Shown here in pieces: positions 1 to 5,389 of a stretch of DNA of 9,395 nt. Location: the NCBI GenBank assembly GCA_002343455.1, contig DDSR01000055.1, forward strand, positions 1 to 9,395, in the 5' to 3' direction. The number at the start of each line of letters is the position of its first letter. Positions within the stretch are counted from its first letter, which is position 1. The stretch is from Deltaproteobacteria bacterium UBA2385 (lineage in GTDB: Bacteria > Myxococcota_A > UBA796 > UBA2385). The notes under the pieces are model-generated. The model was not told the origin of the DNA and did not search any database. It saw only the letters and a program-made list of their open reading frames with translations. Position numbers and translations under genes: made by a program.

Positions 1-54
1 AGGGGGCCGGCGAGGCCCCATGCCCCACCCGCTGATTCCGATTAAGCCGCGGCC

Positions 55-924
55 ATGTTCCCGACCATCTACCAGCATGGCGACCTCGGCTTCCACTCCT
101 GGGGCCTGATGGTCATGCTGGGCTTCATCGCCGCCTTCTTCTTCGTCGGGCGCCGGGTCGTGAAGATCGGCGTCGACCCCGACAAGATGGTCGGCATGTA
201 CCTCTGGTCGGTCGTCGGCGGGCTGCTGGGCTCACGCCTGCTGCACTTCGTCTTCGCCGAGACCAAGGACTTCTTCAAGAACCCCCTCATCTTCTTCGAC
301 TTCGACAAGGGCGGCTTCGCCTTCTACGGCGGGGTCATCGGCGGCGTGCTGCTCTGCTGGGTCTACGCCGTGCGGCACGGGATGCGGCCCTGGAAGATCG
401 CCGACATCGCCGCCCCCAGCATCATGATCGGCCTCGCCCTGGGCCGCGTCGGCTGCTTCCTCGCCGGCTGCTGCCACGGCGCGGCCTGCCCGGTCCCGAC
501 CGCCTCGACCCTGCTCGAGCTGCCCGGCGGCTCGGTCGTCACCATCAACGGCTCGCCCTGGCTGGCCCTGGTCTTCAAGCCCGGCGTCGGCGTCGGCGAC
601 ATCTTCAACGTGCCCCTCTACCCGACCCAGGTCTGGGAGAGCCTCGGCGGCTTCCTGCTCTTCGGCTTCCTCTCCTGGATGTGGCACCGCTGGCGCCGCT
701 TCGACGGGCAGGTGCTGGCCTCGATGCTGGTGCTCTACGCGGCCATGCGCAGCACCATCGAGGTCTTCCGCGGCGACACCATCCGCGGCATCGACCACTT
801 CGGCCTCTTCAGCACCTCCCAGCTCGTCAGCATCGGGATGGTGGTCCTGGCCGTCGTGATCGTGGCGGTCCGGGCGCCGCGCGGCCGCGAGCCCGAGGCG
901 CCCTTCGTCCCGCCCGAAGAATAA
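55..924 (+). CDS. lgt: Prolipoprotein diacylglyceryl transferase Lgt
   Basis: Lgt is an inner-membrane enzyme that moves diacylglycerol from phosphatidylglycerol onto the lipobox cysteine of prolipoproteins, the first step of lipoprotein maturation. The 289-residue protein has several hydrophobic segments (roughly residues 15-32, 46-66, 88-106, 118-138, 205-222, 262-284) as expected for the multi-pass family. Family landmarks seen are GSRL near 59-62, GGFAFYGG at 86-93, GRVGCF at 130-135, LYPTQ before a Trp-Glu, and a late Arg-Ser-x-Ile-Glu-x-x-Arg-Gly-Asp. Arg131 matches the essential Arg143 of the E. coli enzyme. The usual Asn and Glu of the GRxxN..N.E signature are replaced by Cys134, Ala137 and Cys139, giving a GCCHG form that I recall from deltaproteobacterial homologues. 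The ATG at 55 gives a normal family N-terminus, but no clear ribosome binding site precedes it. The gene ends directly against a convergent lipoprotein gene, one of three putative lipoprotein substrates in the window. Confidence 0.95.
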   Translation: MFPTIYQHGDLGFHSWGLMVMLGFIAAFFFVGRRVVKIGVDPDKMVGMYLWSVVGGLLGSRLLHFVFAETKDFFKNPLIFFDFDKGGFAFYGGVIGGVLLCWVYAVRHGMRPWKIADIAAPSIMIGLALGRVGCFLAGCCHGAACPVPTASTLLELPGGSVVTINGSPWLALVFKPGVGVGDIFNVPLYPTQVWESLGGFLLFGFLSWMWHRWRRFDGQVLASMLVLYAAMRSTIEVFRGDTIRGIDHFGLFSTSQLVSIGMVVLAVVIVAVRAPRGREPEAPFVPPEE

Positions 925-1158
925 TTACTGCTGGCACTCGTGGCCGTTGGCGATGTCCTCGTCCTCCTGGTCCTCCAAGGCGATGGCGCACTCGTCCTGC
1001 AAGGCCGAGCTGGCGTTCTCGTAGGTGCGCTCCAGGGTGGCGCAGTCGACGCCGTCCTCGCCGTCGTGGCAGTCGCACATGTAGTCGACGTAGAAGTCGC
1101 AGGGGTTGGGTTCGCAGCCGAACAGCAGCAGTCCGAGCAGGGGGAGGAGGCGACGCAT
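925..1158 (-). CDS. Small Cys-rich acidic lipoprotein, unknown function
   Basis: A 77-residue precursor begins with MRR and a Leu-rich stretch ending in LLFGC, read as a signal peptide with lipobox Cys15. Phe at -2 is atypical for the consensus, but Leu at -3 and Gly at -1 fit. The mature chain of about 63 residues is strongly acidic and holds six further cysteines (20, 28, 30, 39, 57, 75), an even number compatible with three disulfides or a metal site outside the cytoplasm. I do not recognise a named family. Its stop codon abuts the lgt stop on the other strand, and its start is 59 nt from the divergent SDR gene. Reality as a gene is supported by the signal peptide and the regular Cys pattern rather than by a strong ribosome binding site. 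Residue +2 is Glu. Confidence 0.72.
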   Translation of the reverse strand: MRRLLPLLGLLLFGCEPNPCDFYVDYMCDCHDGEDGVDCATLERTYENASSALQDECAIALEDQEDEDIANGHECQQ

Positions 1159-1217
1159 GGGCTCGTCCGAGAGGGGGGTGGTCGAGATATAGCCGACTCG
1201 ACACCGGAGGAGGACCC
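1159..1217. promoter_or_regulatory. Divergent intergenic region, possible promoters
   Basis: This 59-nt gap separates the divergent starts of the small lipoprotein (minus) and the SDR-led operon (plus). The only AT-rich spot is GATATAGC at 1186-1193, which reads as TATATC on the opposite strand and could serve as a -10 element for either direction. No convincing -35 box was found, so the assignment rests mainly on position: it is the only non-coding DNA upstream of the plus-strand operon. Confidence 0.3.
1206..1214 (+). promoter_or_regulatory. Ribosome binding site fixing the TTG start of the SDR gene
   Basis: GGAGGAGGA lies just before a TTG at 1218; the first GGAGG ends 7 nt upstream of that codon. 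The reading frame is open far upstream, to at least 681, but that extension is antisense to the small lipoprotein and overlaps lgt, and it has no SDR-like sequence. The strong Shine-Dalgarno plus the position of the Rossmann motif (residue 15 from this start) make TTG1218 the best start. Confidence 0.8.
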
Positions 1218-1994
1218 TTGGGCAAAGCAGAGTCGTTTCAGGGGCAGGTCGTGCTGGTCACCGGCGCCACCAGCGGCATCGGCCTCGCCCTGGCCCGGGC
1301 CTTCACCGCGGCGGGGGCGACCGTCGTCGGCACCGGCCGCGATCAAGCGCGGCTGGCGCAGCTCGGGCAGGAGATCGACCTCGCCCTGACCCTGGACCTC
1401 TGCGACGAGCGGGCCGTGAGCACCGCCGCCGACACGGTCCTGGACCGCCACGGCCGGGTGGACGTGCTGATCCACAACGCCGGCATCGGCATGTTCGAGG
1501 CCTGGCCGCAGACCGACGTCGCCGCCATGCAGCGGGTGATGGACGTCAACCTCTACGGGGCGGTGCGGCTGACCCGGGCCCTGCTGCCCTCGATGGTCGA
1601 GCAGGGCAGCGGCTGCCTCGTCAGCATCGCCAGCGTGGCCGGCGAGCGCGGCTACGCGAAGCACACCGCCTACTGCGCCAGCAAGCACGCCCTGATCGGC
1701 TGGTCGCGCAGCCTGCGCAAGGATCTGCGCGGCAGCGGCGTCGACGTGGTGATCGTCTGCCCGCCGGCGGCCGACACGCCCTTCTTCGCCAACGCCGGCT
1801 TCTTCGACTACAAAGAGAAGCACCCGGGGCAGTCGATGATGAGCGCCGAGGCCGTCGCCTCGCAGACCCTGCAGGCAGTGCAGCGGCGCTCCAGCCAGGT
1901 CATCCTCTCTCCCCGCGCCAAGGCGCTATGGCTGCTGGACAAGCTGGCCCCGCCCCTGGTGGACGGGCTGCAAAAACTGAAGGACCGACGATGA
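1218..1994 (+). CDS. Short-chain dehydrogenase/reductase (SDR), substrate unknown
   Basis: A 258-residue classical SDR, the usual length for the family. From the TTG start it shows the cofactor motif TGATSGIG at residues 15-22, a basic Arg41 after the second beta strand (favouring NADPH), Asp60 in the adenine-contacting position, NAGIG at 87-91, and the catalytic tetrad Asn111, Ser139, Tyr152 and Lys156 with the normal Ser-Tyr spacing of 13. After the active site comes CPPAADTPFF, where many SDRs have a PG..TP motif; PP..DTP variants occur in reductases acting on lipid-type ketones, so a lipid substrate is possible but not shown. The C-terminus is Leu-rich and basic and could associate with a membrane. 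The stop overlaps the start of the first GTPase (ATGA), so the two are probably translationally coupled. It is the first gene of the plus-strand operon. Confidence 0.9.
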   Translation: MGKAESFQGQVVLVTGATSGIGLALARAFTAAGATVVGTGRDQARLAQLGQEIDLALTLDLCDERAVSTAADTVLDRHGRVDVLIHNAGIGMFEAWPQTDVAAMQRVMDVNLYGAVRLTRALLPSMVEQGSGCLVSIASVAGERGYAKHTAYCASKHALIGWSRSLRKDLRGSGVDVVIVCPPAADTPFFANAGFFDYKEKHPGQSMMSAEAVASQTLQAVQRRSSQVILSPRAKALWLLDKLAPPLVDGLQKLKDRR

Positions 1995-3118
1995 GCAGCA
2001 CCAACGACCCCAGCGACAGCACCCCGACCTGGCAGGAGGGCGAGACCGGCACGGCCCTGGCCCTCAACCCCGAGGCGGTCGGGGCCCGGGTGGAGATCGT
2101 GCGCCGCGAGGTGCAGCAGACGCTGGAGAACCGGCTCTGCGTGGCCTTCCTCGGCAGCGCCTCCTCGGGCAAGGACAGCGCCATCCGGGCCCTCTTCGGG
2201 CTCGACTTCGGGGAGATCGACCCGATCCCCGGCTCGACCGACCGGATCCGCGTGGCCCCCGTCGACGCCGCCGGCCGGGTGCTGGTGGTCAACGCGCCGG
2301 GCTTCGGCGATCTGCGCAAGGGGGTCGAGGCCGCCGCCCGCAGCGTGCTCGACCACCTCGACCTCGCCGTCTACGTCGTCAACTGCGACGGCGGCGCCAC
2401 CATCGACGAGCGCCGCGACCTGGACGCCATCCGGGCCCTGGGCCGCCCGACCCTGGTCTGCTTGAACAAGATCGACCTGATCCGCCCCCACCAGCGCGAA
2501 GAGTTCATCCAGACCACCCTGGTCCAGCTCGGCGTCGAGCGCAAGGACGCGGTCATCACCGCCTTCGACCCCCTCCCGGCCCTCTCCGACGAGCCGATCG
2601 GCGTCGAGAACGTCATCGCCTGGATCCACGAGAAGCTCGACGAGCAGGGCAAGTCCTTGCTCTTCGCCAAGCAGCTCCGCAACAAGGCCGCCGCCTGCGA
2701 GGCGATCATCCAGGCCGCCGCCCGCCGCGGTGCCCTGGCCGGCGCCATCCCGGTCCCCGGCGCCGACATGGCCGCCGTCACGGCCGTCCAGGTCAAGCTG
2801 ATCACCGACATCGCCGCCATCCACGACGTGCGCCTGGACAAGGACATCGCCATGTTCATCATGGCCGAGGCCCTGGCCGGCACCAGCAAGGGCTTCGTGC
2901 GCTGGGCGGTCTCGGCGATGAAGATCGGCGGCTGGGTGCCCGGCGGGGCCATGGCCGAGGTGGCCGCCAGCGCGCTGGGCGCCACCATCGCCGGGGCGGC
3001 GACCTACGGCGTCGGCAAGGCGGCGGTCGCCTGGATGGGCAAGCAGAGCATGTCGGGAGAGGAGCTTCGCGCCGTCTTCGACGCCGAGGCCACCGAGTGG
3101 AAGGAGAAGCGCGGGTGA
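1991..3118 (+). CDS. GTPase with variant Mg-site motifs and C-terminal DUF697-like domain
   Basis: A 375-residue protein of the Era/TrmE-like GTPase class. G1 is GSASSGKDS at 55-63, with Asp62 where Ser/Thr normally binds magnesium. Switch I has GST at 81-83. G3 is NAPGFGD at 101-107, with Asn101 in place of the usual Asp. G4 is NKID at 159-162, and a TA at 190-191 may be G5. The residue after the G3 Gly is Phe, typical of GTPases lacking the catalytic Gln. Residues about 231-355 match the DUF697 pattern: an Ala-rich helix, PVPGAD at 254-259, then Val-Gln-Val-Lys-Leu-Ile and hydrophobic glycine-rich helices likely to sit in or on the membrane. ATG1991 was chosen over an in-frame ATG 63 nt upstream because it overlaps the SDR stop (ATGA) and has GAAGGA 6 nt before it. 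The next gene is a paralogue. Physiological role unknown. Confidence 0.85.
   Translation: MSSTNDPSDSTPTWQEGETGTALALNPEAVGARVEIVRREVQQTLENRLCVAFLGSASSGKDSAIRALFGLDFGEIDPIPGSTDRIRVAPVDAAGRVLVVNAPGFGDLRKGVEAAARSVLDHLDLAVYVVNCDGGATIDERRDLDAIRALGRPTLVCLNKIDLIRPHQREEFIQTTLVQLGVERKDAVITAFDPLPALSDEPIGVENVIAWIHEKLDEQGKSLLFAKQLRNKAAACEAIIQAAARRGALAGAIPVPGADMAAVTAVQVKLITDIAAIHDVRLDKDIAMFIMAEALAGTSKGFVRWAVSAMKIGGWVPGGAMAEVAASALGATIAGAATYGVGKAAVAWMGKQSMSGEELRAVFDAEATEWKEKRG
3101..3106 (+). promoter_or_regulatory. Ribosome binding site supporting GTG3115 start
   Basis: AAGGAG sits 8 nt before GTG3115, whose last bases form the stop codon of the preceding GTPase (GTGA). This favours GTG3115 over an in-frame GTG at 3097, which would place the Shine-Dalgarno inside the reading frame. 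Confidence 0.65.
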
Positions 3119-4278
3119 GCAGCAACTCCGCGCGTTGGGAGGCCGATCTCGCCCTGGCCCGCCAGGAGCTCCCGCTGGAGGAGCTGCTGCGAAAGTGTCA
3201 TCACGACGAGCTGCTGCCGATGGCGACCGTGCTCAAGGTCAACACACATGGCCTGGGCACCGGCGCCCTGGCCCGGGCCTGCGCCTGGGAGCTGCGTCGT
3301 AAGGGCGGCCATGTGCTGATCAACCTGATCACCCGCTGGGGCGACGGGCCGGGCTACCCGCAGGTGCTGCGCGAGCTGGCCGAGCGCCTGGGCGTGCCGG
3401 CCGAGCCGACCCTGGAGCGCACCGAGCTGGCCCTGATCGAGCACAGCCTCAAGCGCCGCCGGCCCGAGGGCTGGAGCGTCAAGGACGGCGTCGCCCTGGC
3501 CGCCGGAGCCGCCCGCGCCCTGCCCCTGGTCTTCCTCTTCCCGGTCGCCGGGGCCTGGTGGATGGGCAAGCCCGACGACGATCGCCTGCTCGCCGCCGTG
3601 CTGGAGGTCGCCCGCCTGCGCCAGACCATGCGCCATCGCGTCACCGTCGGCGTCGTCGGCTCGCCCTCCTCGGGCAAGGACGCCGGCATCAAGGCCGTCT
3701 TCGGCGTACAGACCGGCAACATCCACCCCGTCGCCGGCTCGACCCGCGAGGTCGCCATCTTCCGCCTCCACCCCGAGAGCGCCCTCTTCGTGGTCAACAC
3801 CCCGGGCATGGGCGACATCGTCGAGAGCGTGACCGAGGAGGCCCGCCAGATCCTGCACCACATCGACGTCTTCCTGTACGTCGTCAACGCACAGGGCGGG
3901 GTCCAGGCCCGCGAGCTGGCCGACTACCGCGCCTGCCAGGCCATGGGCCGTCCCGTGCTCGCCGTGGTCAACAAGATCGACACCCTGCGGCCCAAGGACC
4001 GCCAGCGCTACCTCGACGACGCCCGCGCCAAGCTGGGCGCGCCCGCCGAGGACTTCCTCTCGGCCGCCTTCGATCCGCTGCCCCAGCTCTCCCCCGACCC
4101 CATCGGCGTCGAGGCCATCCAGGACTGGCTCAGCAACCGCCTCGCCGTGCTGGGCAAGGACCCGACCGAGCTGCCCTGGGTCCCGACCGAGCTGCCCTCG
4201 GACCCGCTGCCCCCCGGCGCCACCGAGATCGAGGAGGAGCCCGTGCCCGAGAGCAGCACCACCCTCGTCCCCGGGTAG
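3115..4278 (+). CDS. Second paralogous GTPase with N-terminal YaaW-like domain and Pro-rich tail
   Basis: A 387-residue protein from the GTG start. Residues about 8-115 resemble the E. coli YaaW type (DUF3944/ubiquinol-cytochrome chaperone-like): DELLPMATVL near 31-40, a Lys-Gly-Gly-His turn at 63-66, then a Tyr..VL.ELAERLGV helix at 81-94. A hydrophobic stretch at 126-150 may insert in or touch the membrane. The GTPase domain has G1 GSPSSGKDA at 182-190 (Asp189 for Ser/Thr), GST at 208-210, G3 NTPGMGD at 228-234 (Asn228 for Asp), G4 NKID at 286-289 and SAA at 316-318. It shares the long pattern FDPLP.LS..PIGVE with the preceding GTPase, so the two arose by duplication, but it lacks the DUF697 part. 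The C-terminal 50 or so residues are rich in Pro and Glu and contain a 7-residue tandem repeat. Start overlap GTGA suggests coupled translation. Function unknown; family assignment of the N-terminus is by recalled resemblance. Confidence 0.85.
   Translation: MSSNSARWEADLALARQELPLEELLRKCHHDELLPMATVLKVNTHGLGTGALARACAWELRRKGGHVLINLITRWGDGPGYPQVLRELAERLGVPAEPTLERTELALIEHSLKRRRPEGWSVKDGVALAAGAARALPLVFLFPVAGAWWMGKPDDDRLLAAVLEVARLRQTMRHRVTVGVVGSPSSGKDAGIKAVFGVQTGNIHPVAGSTREVAIFRLHPESALFVVNTPGMGDIVESVTEEARQILHHIDVFLYVVNAQGGVQARELADYRACQAMGRPVLAVVNKIDTLRPKDRQRYLDDARAKLGAPAEDFLSAAFDPLPQLSPDPIGVEAIQDWLSNRLAVLGKDPTELPWVPTELPSDPLPPGATEIEEEPVPESSTTLVPG
4161..4198 (+). repeat. Two-copy 21-bp tandem repeat in the GTPase tail
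   Basis: The 17-nt unit CCCGACCGAGCTGCCCT occurs at 4161-4177 and again at 4182-4198, a period of 21 nt that keeps frame. It encodes two successive seven-residue units, DPTELPW and VPTELPS, in the proline-rich tail of the second GTPase. This looks like a slippage duplication within a low-complexity linker. Confidence 0.85.
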
Positions 4279-4321
4279 GCCCCGGCCGGGGTAGCCGCCA
4301 GCGCCCGGACACGCTAGCCCG

Positions 4322-4993
4322 GTGCGCATGAACCTCCTCATCCTCGGCCTCCTCCTCGCCTGCGACACCACCGCCCCTCCCGTCGAGCCGGCTCCTGCCG
4401 AAGCTCCCCAGTCGGTCGAGGCCCCGCCGCCCCCCGCCCCCCAGGGCATCCAGGTCGGCCAGCGCGAGAACGCCGAGGCGCCCTGGGTCCCCGAGAGCGA
4501 GCTGCCCCTGGCCCCGGCCGTCCAGCAGGCCCGTCAGCAGGTCGAGGCCAAGGACTACGCCGCCGCCAAGGCCAGCGCGGACGCCTGGATCGCCACCGCC
4601 GAGGGTACCAAGGACCCCATGGCCTACTTCTGGCGGGCCCGCGCCCAGGCCAGCCTGGGTGCGATGGAGGCCGCCGAGGCCGATCTCCGCAAGGCCAACG
4701 AGCTCAGCCCCGAAGACTTCGTCCTGCGCCAGGAGATGGCCGACTTCCTGGTCGGCACCAAGCGCTGCATGGACGCCCTGCCCCTGCTCGAAGCACAGTC
4801 CAAGGCCCGACCCGAGCTGGCCCAGACCTGGACAAACCTCGGCTTCTGCCGGACCCGCTCCGAGCAGGTCGAGCAGGGCCTCGCCGACATCAGCAAGGGC
4901 TGCGAGCTCGGCCACGAGCGGGCCTGTATGATGAAGGAGCAGGCTCTCAAGCGGGCGGGCACAGCCGCTCCTCCCAGCTCCCCCACTCCCTGA
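4322..4993 (+). CDS. TPR-like lipoprotein
   Basis: A 223-residue precursor from GTG4322: MRMN, a Leu/Ile-rich core and lipobox LLAC with Cys14, then a long Pro/Ala/Glu-rich linker to about residue 60. Asp15 at +2 would keep a lipoprotein in the inner membrane under the E. coli Lol rule; whether the rule holds here is unknown. From about residue 65 the chain is helical with tetratricopeptide character: paired helices with Ala-Lys-x-Tyr-x-x-Ala, a Trp-Arg-Ala-x-Ala start followed by ALGAMEAAEADLRKA-type sequence, and Trp-x-Asn-Leu-Gly. It ends in a Sel1-like Gly-Cys-Glu-Leu-Gly-His-Glu-Arg-Ala-Cys. ATG4328 is an alternative start but would remove the only N-terminal positive charge. The gene follows the second GTPase by 43 nt and probably belongs to the same transcript. 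Its linker holds APWVPESELP, similar to LPWVPTELP in the GTPase tail. Likely a protein-binding scaffold; partner unknown. Confidence 0.8.
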   Translation: MRMNLLILGLLLACDTTAPPVEPAPAEAPQSVEAPPPPAPQGIQVGQRENAEAPWVPESELPLAPAVQQARQQVEAKDYAAAKASADAWIATAEGTKDPMAYFWRARAQASLGAMEAAEADLRKANELSPEDFVLRQEMADFLVGTKRCMDALPLLEAQSKARPELAQTWTNLGFCRTRSEQVEQGLADISKGCELGHERACMMKEQALKRAGTAAPPSSPTP

Positions 4994-5001
4994 GCGGCGG
5001 C

Positions 5002-5358
5002 GTGAAGCACCCCATCCCCCACGACCTCGACCGTCCCCTCGCCCGCCGGGCCACCCGAGCGGCCCTGGACACGTACCGGGTGCGCTTCGCGGCATACTCG
5101 CCATTCGGACGGTGGACCAGCCTCGACCGGGCCGAGATCGGCTTCCAGGCGGCTGGACAGACCCTCCAGGGCACGGTGGAGGTGGGCGAGGATGCGGTCG
5201 AGCTGGATCTGGAGGTGCCGCTGCTGCTGCGGCCGTTTCGGAAGCTGGCGGTGGAGGCGATCGAGAAAGAAGTACAGATCTGGATCGAGCGGGCCAAGGC
5301 GGGGGAGCTGCCGGAGACCGAGGACGACGCCGACACCGAGGAGCTGGTGCGGGGGTGA
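5002..5358 (+). CDS. Polyhydroxyalkanoic acid system (PHA_gran_rgn)-like small protein
   Basis: A 118-residue soluble protein. Its layout resembles the PHA_gran_rgn family, small proteins often encoded near polyhydroxyalkanoate granule genes: an N-terminal His-x-Leu followed by an Ala/Arg-rich helix (about 7-30), a Trp-containing beta hairpin with Phe-x-x-x-Gly-x-x-x-x-Gly-x-Val (about 38-62), a Val-Glu-Leu-x-Leu strand and LLLRPFRK leading into a final helix with Glu-Lys-Glu-Val. The C-terminal 20 residues are acidic. The start is GTG5002, 8 nt after the lipoprotein stop, with no strong Shine-Dalgarno, which fits reinitiation within an operon. No PHA synthase or phasin is visible in this window, so a role in storage granules is only suggested by family resemblance. 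Assignment is moderate. Confidence 0.7.
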   Translation: MKHPIPHDLDRPLARRATRAALDTYRVRFAAYSPFGRWTSLDRAEIGFQAAGQTLQGTVEVGEDAVELDLEVPLLLRPFRKLAVEAIEKEVQIWIERAKAGELPETEDDADTEELVRG

Positions 5359-5375
5359 GTTCAGGCTAGGATGAG

Positions 5376-5383
5376 AGGAGGAG
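5376..5383 (+). promoter_or_regulatory. Strong ribosome binding site of the FG-GAP lipoprotein gene
   Basis: AGGAGGAG lies 6 nt before ATG5390. An in-frame stop codon at 5372-5374 rules out any longer start, so this site and ATG together define the N-terminus. Confidence 0.8.
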
Positions 5384-5389
5384 TGCGCC

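Noticed and set aside
681..1217. Upstream extension of the SDR frame
   Set aside because: It overlaps lgt, is antisense to the small lipoprotein and reads as Arg/Pro/Ala-rich shadow sequence; a strong ribosome binding site supports TTG1218.
735..1823. Long minus-strand open frame opposite the SDR
   Set aside because: Composition is the Ala/Gly/Val/Asp-rich shadow typical of high-GC antisense frames; no motif, while the plus strand has a complete SDR.
4280..4291. Perfect 12-nt palindrome CCCCGGCCGGGG after GTPase 2
   Set aside because: Too short for a stable hairpin with a loop and no T-run follows, so I do not call it a terminator; such palindromes are common by chance at this GC.
1808..4449. 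Two long minus-strand open frames opposite the GTPases
   Set aside because: They are shadows of high-GC coding sequence; the plus strand carries all GTPase motifs.
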